Source of the DNA: Pseudomonadota bacterium
GTDB lineage: Bacteria; Pseudomonadota; Alphaproteobacteria; Rhizobiales; MH13
Assembly: GCA_039024915.1 (NCBI GenBank)
Contig: JBCCPK010000003.1
Span: 186,001 to 250,000, forward strand
Reading direction: 5' to 3'
DNA: 64,000 nucleotides
Made by a program: the position numbers and the translations under genes. Of the stretch, positions 10,551 to 18,793 are shown one piece after another; the first letter of the stretch is position 1; each line of letters starts with the position of its first letter. Under the pieces are notes generated by a model. It saw only the letters and a list, made by a program, of their open reading frames with translations. It was not told the origin of the DNA and ran no database searches.

Positions 10551-11555
10551 CTATGGCATAAGGGGACTGCCCGTCCGAAGAAAGCGCTCCGACAACTCGG
10601 CAGTGCCAGCGGCGAAGCCACGCCCGAAACGCAGGGCGGTATCGCTGCTAGCGCGGCTGGTCAGCCATGCTGTAAGCATCAGTCGACGTACCATGACAAA
10701 GACCGGGAGCATATCCAGGTCCACACCGCCAAGTTCGCGAACGGACGCATAGCCCTTGAGCCATGCAGCAAGAAAATCGCTCGCAGTGCTGTGGTGCTCA
10801 ATGAAGCTTAAAGAGGCGGCAAAGTCGTAGCCATACCAGCCAAAGCCACAATCGTCGAAATCGATGATGGCGAGACCAGCCGGCGTGTGCATCAAGTTAG
10901 CGAGCCTTAGGTCTGCGTGAATGAGGCCGAAGCGGCCCTCGGCAATTCCGAAATCATCGAGGCGTCGGCGGGCAGCCGAACTCGCTGCTTCTATGACCTC
11001 CAACTCCGCCTTTTTGAGCCCACTGCCCTTACGCCAGTCCCCCCAGAGTGCGTCTTCGCCGAGCATCGCCTCTGCATCCCATCGCGGACGCTGCAAATCA
11101 TCAGCGCCGTTCCAATGTGAGCTGTGAACGTGCAGGTGGGCCGTCAGTCGACCCATCGTTTGAAAGTGATCAGGCGACGGCGGCTCACTTTCCAGAGTTT
11201 CTCCGTCCAGCCACTCAAAAGCAACCAGCCTTATTCTCTGTCCGTCCACACCGTGCTCGACGACTTGCTGACCATCCAGTGTTGAAACAATGGAAGGCGT
11301 CGGAACGACCGCGCCATCACGAATGGCGGAAATCCACGCTAGTTCAGAATTCACCTCGTGCAGACTGCGATAATGCGGTCTGTAAACGCGCACTGCCAGA
11401 CGGCGCCTATCGTCGAGATCCGTGACCTTGAACGTTGCGTTTTCCGAGACACAGAGCAACTCACGCTTAGCGGATGGCGAAAAACCCCATTGGCTGATTG
11501 AGGCGCGTACTGCCGACTTTGCGGCGTCCAGCCAGGGTGCAGATAGTTGGGGCAC
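10551..11555 (-). CDS. Aminoglycoside-phosphotransferase-fold small-molecule kinase
   Basis: The 334-residue protein has the APH/choline-kinase fold. The ATP-binding N lobe contains NATFKV and the RLAVRVYRPHY strand with a candidate Arg/Lys. The catalytic loop is FGLIHADLRLANLMH, with the base Asp and the metal-binding Asn, and the DFG-equivalent is AIIDFDDCGFGWYGYD. Related enzymes phosphorylate homoserine, hydroxylysine, sugars or amino alcohols, so the substrate is open. GTG at 11555 is the probable start. It lies just upstream of the RuBisCO-like gene on the same strand, which suggests that the two act on consecutive intermediates. Confidence 0.8.
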   Translation of the reverse strand: MPQLSAPWLDAAKSAVRASISQWGFSPSAKRELLCVSENATFKVTDLDDRRRLAVRVYRPHYRSLHEVNSELAWISAIRDGAVVPTPSIVSTLDGQQVVEHGVDGQRIRLVAFEWLDGETLESEPPSPDHFQTMGRLTAHLHVHSSHWNGADDLQRPRWDAEAMLGEDALWGDWRKGSGLKKAELEVIEAASSAARRRLDDFGIAEGRFGLIHADLRLANLMHTPAGLAIIDFDDCGFGWYGYDFAASLSFIEHHSTASDFLAAWLKGYASVRELGGVDLDMLPVFVMVRRLMLTAWLTSRASSDTALRFGRGFAAGTAELSERFLRTGSPLMP

Positions 11556-11743
11556 GCGGTTATCCAGCGGCTCAAGCGGATCGGACTCCGGCCTCCCTAT
11601 CGCGGATGCTCTGCTGCCGGCCAGCTATCAGTAGGGAGGACGGTTGCCGACAAACGGCGTGACGCAGCCAAATGCGAGGAAAGCGGCACGCCTTCGATGC
11701 GGACCCCCCAGAGGCGCACCCTTCGCCTCGTCGGTGCCCGCCT

Positions 11744-12250
11744 TTACTTGGGCAAAGCCGCCAACCGAAACACGTGACCGGCGGGATCGCGGAGCATCGC
11801 GCAGAACCAACCGTATGGCATCAATGCGGGCGCGCTCAGAAGCTTCGCACCAAGCTCTTCCGCGCGTCTGGAAAAGGCCAAGACCGCATCTGCACAAGCA
11901 AGTTTAACCGTGAAAAAGCCCGTGTCCGACGTTTCGCCGTTCGGCATCGGGCCACAGTCCGAAAGATTGAAACCTTCGCGCACGTCCGGTGTGCTGAAAC
12001 CGATAAGTCCACCCTTTATGGATACACCCCGGTACGACTGAGGGTCGACCGACGGTTCGTGCGAGGCGTAGAACAGCGCCGCATAAAACTGTGCGGCGGC
12101 GGCTGGATCATCAGTGATAACCGACACCTGCAACAGTTCAGGCCGTTTCTGCCCCCTGACGCAGGCTGATGAGCCGGCGAGTGCGCAACCCTCCAGCTTG
12201 GGTATGGCGCTCGGTTGCGTTGGCAGACTGTTCTCGATCACGATTGTCAT
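11744..12250 (-). CDS. VOC (glyoxalase/dioxygenase fold) protein A
   Basis: The 168-residue protein has two beta-alpha-beta-beta-beta modules, from LLQVSVITDDPAAAAQFY to the C-terminal MLRDPAGHVFRLA. It closely resembles the VOC protein at 14773-15204 (both share LLQVS-I-DDP, the SYRGV/GYRGV segment, GFFTV/GYFTV and LRDP-G-FRLA). The first 36 or so residues before the domain have no counterpart in that relative. The ATG at 12250 overlaps the stop of a small upstream reading frame as ATGA. The reaction is unknown; the family includes glyoxalases, extradiol dioxygenases and epimerases. It is divergent from the LysR gene. Confidence 0.7.
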   Translation of the reverse strand: MTIVIENSLPTQPSAIPKLEGCALAGSSACVRGQKRPELLQVSVITDDPAAAAQFYAALFYASHEPSVDPQSYRGVSIKGGLIGFSTPDVREGFNLSDCGPMPNGETSDTGFFTVKLACADAVLAFSRRAEELGAKLLSAPALMPYGWFCAMLRDPAGHVFRLAALPK

Positions 12251-12450
12251 GGGCTCACCTGCATGCTGATTTCGCTGGACTTTGGCGCGGCGAGGACCAT
12301 GAGGCCGTCAGCGTCGCGGTGCCCGCCTGAAACGCAGACAGCAATCCACTCGATTGAGGCGCCGCAATGAGACCGATGGAAAGACACGATCTGAAGTCTC
12401 CTTTGTCTAACGGCATCGCTGGCGAGCGGAATGATGAGGCTGTTGGCCAT
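12247..12450 (-). CDS. Small hypothetical protein coupled to VOC protein A
   Basis: I do not recognise this 67-residue frame. It starts at ATG 12450 (a GTG start further upstream is possible) and its TGA overlaps the VOC start as ATGA, the junction type used repeatedly in this region. Third codon positions are mostly G or C, as in neighbouring genes. It contains FHRSHCGA and CVSGGHRD, with several His and Cys but no family signature. No clear ribosome binding site is visible. It could be a genuine leader gene or chance. Confidence 0.3.
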   Translation of the reverse strand: MANSLIIPLASDAVRQRRLQIVSFHRSHCGASIEWIAVCVSGGHRDADGLMVLAAPKSSEISMQVSP

Positions 12451-12577
12451 CAGACCATCACGCGTGTGCGTATGCACGCGTCGCTCGCTGGTTCGCCGCT
12501 CGAAGATGCCCAAATGTTGACCGTCCCATTGCGCGCGTAGTTTGGTGATGATGCAAGTTCCAAAAAAGTGCTGACCC

Positions 12578-12594
12578 GATGCTGATACGGCATC
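12578..12594. promoter_or_regulatory. Putative LysR-type box (GAT-N11-ATC)
   Basis: The sequence GATGC-TGATACG-GCATC is a perfect 5-bp inverted repeat with the T-N11-A spacing typical of LysR-type binding sites. It lies 46 bp before the LysR ATG (12641) and 127 bp from the divergent small frame. This is the usual place for an autoregulatory and target-activating site. The assignment to this regulator is inferred from position. Confidence 0.45.
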
Positions 12595-12640
12595 ACCTGA
12601 ACACGAGCACCTGCGCAGCAAAGTGGATGAGGAGACAGCA

Positions 12641-13606
12641 ATGAGTCCGCCGACCATCCGAATTGACCGGCTCCATGCACCCGCAATCATTTACTTCGAT
12701 GCAGTACGCCGACACGGTTCCATGCGAGCAGCCGCGCGCGCACTCAACGTCGCATCGCCTGCGGTCAACCGGCAAATCCTCAAGATTGAAGATACAATTG
12801 GCGCGCCATTGTTTGAGCGCTTGCCGCGCGGCCTTCAGCTCACATCGGTGGGCGAAATCTTTGCGCGCCACGTCATGAATGTGGTGCAGGACAGCCAACG
12901 GGTGAGCGGTGAGTTAGAAAGCCTGTACGGCATCGAACGGGGATCAGTGAGCCTTGTTGTAGCCGAGGGCCTTGCTAGTGGCTTTGTTCCTAGGGTGCTT
13001 TCGTCGTTTCAGGCTTCGTATCCGAATGTCAGCTTCGATGTCACCACCGCAGGCTCGAACGATATGATTGCGGCGTTGACCGGGGGGTCGGCCGATTTGG
13101 CATTGGCCTTTGGTCTTGAGCAGCACCAGGATGTGATGCTGCTGGAAACGCGAAATTTCCCGCTCGGCGCAGTCCTTGCTGCTCGACATCCGCTGGCAAG
13201 CAAATCGGAGGTGACCCTCAGCGAATGCGCAGACTACCCAGTAGTTCTGGCCCACGGGAACCTGTCTATTGACGCTTTGGTTGGGTCTTTGCTGGACAAA
13301 AAGGGCATACAACTGCGTTCAACGGTACGAACAAATTCCATCGAGCTTATGCGGAACATGGCTGCGGCGGGCCAACACATCATGTTCGCCACAACTCTCG
13401 GATTTGAGGCCGACATTGCGGCCAGTAAGCTCGCGCACAGACCCTTGGCGGACAGCGGTGGTATAAGTGTGCCGCTGAGCCTGCTGGCGCGCGCGGGCCG
13501 CATGTTGCCACCCGCAGTTCGCCGCTTCTCGTCATCGTGTGGTGAGGAGCTAAGGGCGGCAGCAGGTGAATTGGATGATGCCGTTTTGGCAGCACCAAGA
13601 AAGTGA
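12641..13606 (+). CDS. LysR-family transcriptional regulator
   Basis: The 321-residue protein has an N-terminal winged helix (about residues 10-68, with GSMRAAARALNVASPAVNRQI and LFERLPRGLQLT) and a periplasmic-binding-fold effector domain. I choose ATG 12641 because GAGGAG lies seven bases upstream; the ATG at 12623 lacks such a site. It sits between the two VOC/oxygenase pairs and divergent to VOC protein A. It is the only transcription factor in the 7.8-34 kb island, which makes it the likely controller of at least the adjacent genes. The effector is unknown. Confidence 0.9.
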   Translation: MSPPTIRIDRLHAPAIIYFDAVRRHGSMRAAARALNVASPAVNRQILKIEDTIGAPLFERLPRGLQLTSVGEIFARHVMNVVQDSQRVSGELESLYGIERGSVSLVVAEGLASGFVPRVLSSFQASYPNVSFDVTTAGSNDMIAALTGGSADLALAFGLEQHQDVMLLETRNFPLGAVLAARHPLASKSEVTLSECADYPVVLAHGNLSIDALVGSLLDKKGIQLRSTVRTNSIELMRNMAAAGQHIMFATTLGFEADIAASKLAHRPLADSGGISVPLSLLARAGRMLPPAVRRFSSSCGEELRAAAGELDDAVLAAPRK

Positions 13607-13692
13607 TTTGGTTCTTCGTGTTTCCTTTGTGCCTGACTAGTTTGTGACCGCGATTGGTTTCAGCCTAATCATCCAGACACCAGGAGAACGCC

Positions 13693-14673
13693 ATGTCCAC
13701 CGCCCAAGCAGCCGTGTTTGCCGCGCAGGAAAAATCGCTTCCCATCATTGACATCACAGGCTTCGGAGAGGGTGACGCTAGGGTTGATGAAAAGCTTGCG
13801 ATGGAAGTCAGGTCGGCTTGCGAGGACAAAGGGTTTTTCTACGTCACCGGCCATGGTGTGCCAGATGAGCTGATAAGAGCCATGAGGACACAAGCAGAGG
13901 CTTTCTTCGATCTGCCACTGGCACAAAAGATCGCGATCTCGAAAGACCTGTCCCCGTGTAACCGTGGCTACGAACCGCTAGCCGCGCAGACACTGGAGAA
14001 AGGCGCGCCACCGGACCAGAAAGAGGGTTTTTATGCTGGCGTCGAGATCAGTGAAACCGACCCGCGCGTTCAAGCACGCAAATTCAACCACGGCCCGAAC
14101 CAGTGGCCGGCTGCGCTGCCGCAGTTCCGCGAAGTGTCGGAGGCTTACTTCGCCGCCATGCTCGCTTTTGGAAACCGACTAATGGAAGCGATGGCGCTCT
14201 CGCTTCAGCTGCCGCGCGACTATTTCGCAGGCTTTACAACCGACCCGATGTGCACGTTGCGGCTGCTGCACTATCCGCCGCAGCGGGCGAACGCCGCTCC
14301 GGATGAGAAAGGCTGCGGCGCCCATACCGATTTCGGTGGCCTGACCTTGCTTTGGCAGGATGAAGTCGGTGGGCTTGAAGTGTTCGACGAAGAGGCCGGC
14401 TGGATACCGGGCCCACCCATCCCGAACGCGTTCAATGTCAATCTTGGAGACATGATCCAGCGATGGACCAACGGACGGTATCGCTCGACCTTGCATCGGG
14501 TCATTAATCGGTCGGGCCGTGAACGCTATTCAATTCCGTTCTTTTACACCGGCAACCCAGACCACGAGGTGCGCTGCATTGAGACGTGTCTTGCGGACGG
14601 TGAGGAACCAAAATATCCGCCCATCACAGTGTCCGAGCATATCCAGGCAATGTACCGCCAAACCTATGCCTAA
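13693..14673 (+). CDS. Isopenicillin-N-synthase-family 2OG-Fe(II) oxygenase A
   Basis: This 326-residue non-heme iron oxygenase has the DIOX_N region (LPIIDITGFG to about residue 120) and the 2OG-Fe(II) jelly roll. Iron ligands are H211 and D213 (GAHTDFGG) and H268 (STLHRV); R278 and S280 (RYS) form the co-substrate carboxylate site. CAGGAGA precedes the ATG. A second, related oxygenase follows at 15498. The family hydroxylates, desaturates or closes rings in small molecules; here the substrate is unknown. The neighbouring deaminases and Rieske components suggest a nitrogen heterocycle, but this is inference. Confidence 0.88.
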   Translation: MSTAQAAVFAAQEKSLPIIDITGFGEGDARVDEKLAMEVRSACEDKGFFYVTGHGVPDELIRAMRTQAEAFFDLPLAQKIAISKDLSPCNRGYEPLAAQTLEKGAPPDQKEGFYAGVEISETDPRVQARKFNHGPNQWPAALPQFREVSEAYFAAMLAFGNRLMEAMALSLQLPRDYFAGFTTDPMCTLRLLHYPPQRANAAPDEKGCGAHTDFGGLTLLWQDEVGGLEVFDEEAGWIPGPPIPNAFNVNLGDMIQRWTNGRYRSTLHRVINRSGRERYSIPFFYTGNPDHEVRCIETCLADGEEPKYPPITVSEHIQAMYRQTYA

Positions 14674-14772
14674 GCTCCTGCAGTCTTTGTACGAATTACA
14701 ATGTGGGTGTGCTTAGCAGTGTTTCCTGCCCACTGGGTTGAGACAGTCTGGCTCTCGAACGCGGAGCGATTG

Positions 14773-15204
14773 TCAGTCTGATAGCGTCCTGAGCTTCACA
14801 GGGCCTCGAGTCGATGCCAATCGGAACGCGTTGCCATGAGGGTCCCTCAGGACAGCTATGTACCAGCCAAAAGGCGTGACCATCGGCCCTTTCAGTACGG
14901 TGCCGCCCAATGTGAGGGCTTTGCTGAGTAAGCGGTCGACCTCGTGGTCCGCATCCAGTTGCACAGTAAAGTAGCCAACATCGTCGCTGCTGCGCTGGGC
15001 TTCACTCTCCGATCCCGACAGCCCAAGTTTGCCCCGTGCTGCCGGTTCATTGAAGCCCAAGATCCCCTCGCCTACGATCACGCCGCGATACCCTTCCGGG
15101 TTCACGGTGTGCTCCTCTGGCGCGTCGAACAGATCGGCGTAAAATCCAACCACAGCGCCAGGATCATCAACAATAATGCTGACCTGCAACAATGATGCTG
15201 GCAT
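14773..15204 (-). CDS. VOC (glyoxalase/dioxygenase fold) protein B
   Basis: The 143-residue protein covers the two VOC modules almost exactly, from MPASLLQVSIIVDDP to AVLRDPHGNAFRLAS. ATG 15204 has AAGAGGAG eight bases upstream and is preferred over a longer frame reaching 15285. It parallels VOC protein A and, like it, is transcribed away from an isopenicillin-N-synthase-type oxygenase. The reaction is unknown. The stop codon is 99 bp beyond the end of oxygenase A, in convergent orientation. Confidence 0.78.
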   Translation of the reverse strand: MPASLLQVSIIVDDPGAVVGFYADLFDAPEEHTVNPEGYRGVIVGEGILGFNEPAARGKLGLSGSESEAQRSSDDVGYFTVQLDADHEVDRLLSKALTLGGTVLKGPMVTPFGWYIAVLRDPHGNAFRLASTRGPVKLRTLSD

Positions 15205-15497
15205 CGACCACGCTCCTCTTGGGTTCGGCATTACCGCAATCGATAGCGTCCGCGTTCCCCCACGGACATGCGTAGGATGTCCCATGCTGCGGGCGTGCGT
15301 TTTGGCGGTAGAGGATGACCGAAACCCACCTGGCGAGGGCCGTTATTCGCCGAAAGGCCAAGATGAGCGGAGCGTGTATGGCGCAAAACTTGCGACAACG
15401 CTGCTAAGGCCAGCATGGCGGCCCAGAGGAACGAGCACCCGCGGCGGGCAACCGGCACGCCAATTGCGTTTGACTAGACCTTTCAAAGGAGGATCCC

Positions 15498-16415
15498 ATG
15501 ATACCTGTCCTCAACTATCAGGATTTTCTGAGCGGTGATAAGCAGCGTTTTGTCGAAGACTTAGGCATTGCCTGCCGGCAGAGCGGCTTCATGCTGCTAA
15601 CGGGGCACGGCATTGACCCTCAGCAAATCAGCAGCACGTTTGCGTGCGCTCGCGCTTTCTTTGCGTTGGACCAGGTTGAAAAAGACAGATTGGCGATTTC
15701 CAATTCCAAGCACGATCGTGGTTACGTTGGTACCGGGACCGAGAAGCTCGACGAAAAAAGCGGCAAGATCGACCAAAAAGAGGCCTTCAATATCGGAGCC
15801 GATCTGTCTCCTGACGACCCGAGGGTTCTGCTGGGCGAGCCGTTCCGCGGGGTAAACCAGTGGCCGGCCGGTATGGGAGAGTTCCGCCAAACGCTCATGG
15901 GCTACTACGACAGTATGGTCGCGCTGGCTATTGATATGCACCGGGCGCTTGCGCTTGATCTGGGACTGAGCGAGGACTATTTCACCGACCTTATTGATGA
16001 CCCTATCGCAATCCTCCGCTTGCTGCGCTATCCGGCGACGCGCGGCGTTGAGGGCGATATCGGTGCTGGCGCACACTCCGATTACGGCTCGCTGACGCTG
16101 CTTATGACCGACGGGACGCCGGGCTTGCAGGTTCAGCCACGTGGCTCTGATGGCTGGGTGGACGTGCCCCATGTTGATGGCGCGTTTGTCATAAATCTTG
16201 GCGATCTGCTGATGCGCTGGTCAAATGACGTGTACGTATCCACCCGTCATCGCGTGATCCCGCCGGCCCGAGAGCGCTACTCGATCGCGTTTTTCTTCCA
16301 ACCGAACGCTGACGCGGTTGTGGATGCGCTACCGGGTACGGGAACGGACAACAAATATGCTCCGGTCACATCTGCCGACTATCTGCACAGCCGTCTGGCA
16401 GCAACGTACGCCTGA
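15498..16415 (+). CDS. Isopenicillin-N-synthase-family 2OG-Fe(II) oxygenase B
   Basis: This 305-residue relative of oxygenase A starts at an ATG preceded by AAAGGAGG. Iron ligands are H193 and D195 (GAHSDYG) and H251 (STRHRV), and the co-substrate site is R260/S262 (RYS). The conserved DQKEAFNIG and NQWP segments match those of oxygenase A (DQKEGFYAG, NQWP), so the two are paralogues with different active-site surroundings. It ends two bases before the stop of the convergent deaminase gene. The substrate is unknown. Confidence 0.88.
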   Translation: MIPVLNYQDFLSGDKQRFVEDLGIACRQSGFMLLTGHGIDPQQISSTFACARAFFALDQVEKDRLAISNSKHDRGYVGTGTEKLDEKSGKIDQKEAFNIGADLSPDDPRVLLGEPFRGVNQWPAGMGEFRQTLMGYYDSMVALAIDMHRALALDLGLSEDYFTDLIDDPIAILRLLRYPATRGVEGDIGAGAHSDYGSLTLLMTDGTPGLQVQPRGSDGWVDVPHVDGAFVINLGDLLMRWSNDVYVSTRHRVIPPARERYSIAFFFQPNADAVVDALPGTGTDNKYAPVTSADYLHSRLAATYA

Positions 16416-16417
16416 GT

Positions 16418-17833
16418 TTAGACATCATAAAGACGCTGCATGGTTGCGGTGTGTTCCACCAGGGCCCGGTCGAGATCGAAGGCGGTGAAAGCGCCGTCTT
16501 CGACGACTTGAACGCCATTGATGAACGATTGATCGACCTTGAACGGGCCGCACCAAATCAGCGCGGCGAGCGGGTCGCGCTGGGAACCTGACAAGCCCAG
16601 ATGATCGCGCTTCACGCCAATGAAATCGGCGCTCATTCCCGGTGCAATTTGACCTATATCGTCGCGCCCAAGAAGCGTAGCGCCGTGTCGCGTTGCCATT
16701 GTCAGCGCTTCGCGCGCAGACAGCGCCATGGGCGAGCCGGCAAAGCCACCTCGACCGCCGGGTTTCTCTGATAAGTAACGTGTCGGTGCGACGCGCTGTA
16801 GCGAAATTCCAAGTCGGGCTTCAAGAAAGAGGTTGCCGGTATCATTCGACGCCGATCCATCCACACCAAAACCAACAGTTACTCCCGCATCCAGCATCTC
16901 GCGCGCGCGCATGATGCCCGACCCACAGCGCATATGCGCCGACGGACAGTAGGTTGCCCCAGTGCCGGTATCGGCAAACAGCTTGATCTCGCGGTCATTC
17001 AAGAAGATTGCGTGCGCGAACCATACATCGTCGCCAACCCAATCAACGCTTTCGCAAAACTCGATGGCACGCATGCCATAGATCTCGTGACAGTAGGTCT
17101 CTTCATCGAGCGTCTCCGCGATATGGGTGTGCAATCGCACGCCCGCGTGCTGGCGGGCCAATTGCGCGGCTTCCTTCATTAAACCGTCGGTCACAGAGAA
17201 CGGTGAACATGGCGCAAGAATAATGCGGTTCATCGCGTGTCGGTTCATATCATGGTACTGTGCGATCAGCCGCTCGGAATCCTTAAGGATCGCTTCTTCG
17301 TCCTCGACGCAGTTATCTGGTGGCAGGCCCCCCTGGCTCTTGCCGCGCGACATGGCACCGCGGCTAGCGTGAAAGCGCATGCCGATCTCGCGGCTGGCTT
17401 CAATTGTTGAATCGAGCGTGCAGTCGTTCGGCAGTATGTACAGATGGTCGGACGCTGTGGTGCAGCCAGACATAATCAGTTCGGCCATAGCGACCTTGGC
17501 CGACACCTTCACTGCGGCATCGTCCATCTGAGCCCAAATTGGATAAAGTGTTGTCAGCCACGTAAACAGAACATCATCCTGGACCATGCAGCGGGTCATG
17601 TTCTGGTACATATGATGGTGTGTGTTGATCATGCCGGGCATGACCACATGGCCCGACCAATCCAGTGTCCGATCCGCATCCTCTCCAGCCAGTTCGGCGG
17701 TTGTCCCCACCTTCTCAATGACGTTTCCCCGTACCAACATGGCAGCGTCCGAAATCTCGGTTGCGGCATCGTCGAATGTACCGAGCACGTCGATGTTTTT
17801 GATCAGGAGGGTCAGATTTTGGGCATCGGGCAC
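16418..17833 (-). CDS. 8-oxoguanine deaminase-like amidohydrolase
   Basis: The 471-residue protein belongs to the TrzN/AtzA branch of metal-dependent amidohydrolases and is closest, from memory, to the 8-oxoguanine deaminase/hydroxyatrazine hydrolase group. Metal ligands are visible as INTHHHMYQ (H72, H74), LHTHIAET, FAHAIFL and the GFGVDGSASND aspartate. The segment LFTWLTTLYPIW and the C-terminal CGPFKVDQSFINGV fit that group. It probably deaminates an oxidised or substituted purine. It is divergent from the nine-gene operon starting at 17937, so the two may share a regulatory region. Confidence 0.82.
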   Translation of the reverse strand: MPDAQNLTLLIKNIDVLGTFDDAATEISDAAMLVRGNVIEKVGTTAELAGEDADRTLDWSGHVVMPGMINTHHHMYQNMTRCMVQDDVLFTWLTTLYPIWAQMDDAAVKVSAKVAMAELIMSGCTTASDHLYILPNDCTLDSTIEASREIGMRFHASRGAMSRGKSQGGLPPDNCVEDEEAILKDSERLIAQYHDMNRHAMNRIILAPCSPFSVTDGLMKEAAQLARQHAGVRLHTHIAETLDEETYCHEIYGMRAIEFCESVDWVGDDVWFAHAIFLNDREIKLFADTGTGATYCPSAHMRCGSGIMRAREMLDAGVTVGFGVDGSASNDTGNLFLEARLGISLQRVAPTRYLSEKPGGRGGFAGSPMALSAREALTMATRHGATLLGRDDIGQIAPGMSADFIGVKRDHLGLSGSQRDPLAALIWCGPFKVDQSFINGVQVVEDGAFTAFDLDRALVEHTATMQRLYDV

Positions 17834-17936
17834 GGATCACAGCTTTCGTTTTGATGAGATTTTGGGCGGGCAAACCGGGCAAATCCATTGCGCGCATTCA
17901 TGGTGGGTGCCACATTTCAAGGCATGATGAAGGAGT

Positions 17937-18227
17937 ATGCAACGACCCGCAAGCGTGGAAGACGGACGGACTGTTATGCCTAGAGCCGTCCTTGGATTTG
18001 AAGGGTCGTTCGATATCGCGTCGTTTCAATCGTTTTGTTTTGCGCGAGCCCGACTTCTCGCGCTCGACCTTAGAATCGTTCATCGGGAAGCCGACCGCCT
18101 AACCGTTTGCGTATCCGGGAATGACGTTTTGATCGACATGTTCGAGGTGGCAGCCGGTTTGGGTCCAGCTGGCGCTGTCGTCGACCAGGTTACGCGCTTT
18201 TCCTACCCGCAGGCGCAGGCTGTATGA
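17937..18227 (+). CDS. Acylphosphatase-like fold protein without catalytic residues
   Basis: This 96-residue protein reads like an acylphosphatase (GSFDIASFQSF for the first loop-helix, then A-x-L-L-DLRIV, RLTVCVSGND, DMFEVAAGLGPAGAVVDQV), but the catalytic GVGFR loop Arg and the downstream Asn are missing. It may therefore bind rather than hydrolyse. It is the first gene of the operon; its TGA overlaps the next ATG as ATGA, which strongly supports coding. The start is uncertain: ATG 17937 follows AAGGAG by only one base, and ATG 17976 is an alternative. Confidence 0.6.
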   Translation: MQRPASVEDGRTVMPRAVLGFEGSFDIASFQSFCFARARLLALDLRIVHREADRLTVCVSGNDVLIDMFEVAAGLGPAGAVVDQVTRFSYPQAQAV

Positions 18228-18793
18228 CACCGCCGATTGCAGTTGCCCTGTCGCGCGATCTTCCGCATTCCACGTCCATCGGCACACGGGTCAACGGGAT
18301 CGAGTATGTTGTCTGGCGCGATGCGTCAGGGGTTGCCCATATCTGGGATGACCGGTGCCCGCACCGCGGCATGAAGATGAGTTTGGGGTTCGTGCGCGGG
18401 GACGCGATCGCCTGCCTCTACCATGGCTGGGAGTACGCAACCGATGGTCAATGCCGGAAGATACCGGCACACCCCGATCTCGATGTGCCAAAGACTATCA
18501 GGATTGGAACGCACCCGGTGGCCGAACGGTCTGGCAAAATCTGGCTTGGTTTTGATGACGTCCCGCAGTGGCCGACGCACCAGGAAACCAACCCTGTCAG
18601 GAGCCTCTACGTGGCGGCACCCGTGCGCACCACAGACCTCAAGACACTTCCCGATGGCGCATCAGCCGCCCTGCAACCGGTCTCGGATGGTGAGACCATG
18701 CTGCACATCTGTGTGCGCGATCCGAAGTTGACCGAAGCGGCCTATCGATGGGGTTTGCGGCTTCGGTCAACGCTGGAGCGGCAGACACAATGA
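18224..18793 (+). CDS. Stand-alone Rieske [2Fe-2S] protein
   Basis: The 189-residue protein carries an oxygenase-type Rieske domain: C45-P-H47-R-G and C64-L-Y-H67-G-W give the Cys-His/Cys-His ligands. It ends after about 189 residues without the non-heme iron catalytic domain that normally follows. Residues after about 110 form a short domain I do not recognise. Four genes downstream lies an oxygenase catalytic subunit that lacks a Rieske cluster, so this protein probably supplies the missing centre in trans. It is coupled by ATGA overlaps to both neighbours. Confidence 0.85.
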   Translation: MTPPIAVALSRDLPHSTSIGTRVNGIEYVVWRDASGVAHIWDDRCPHRGMKMSLGFVRGDAIACLYHGWEYATDGQCRKIPAHPDLDVPKTIRIGTHPVAERSGKIWLGFDDVPQWPTHQETNPVRSLYVAAPVRTTDLKTLPDGASAALQPVSDGETMLHICVRDPKLTEAAYRWGLRLRSTLERQTQ

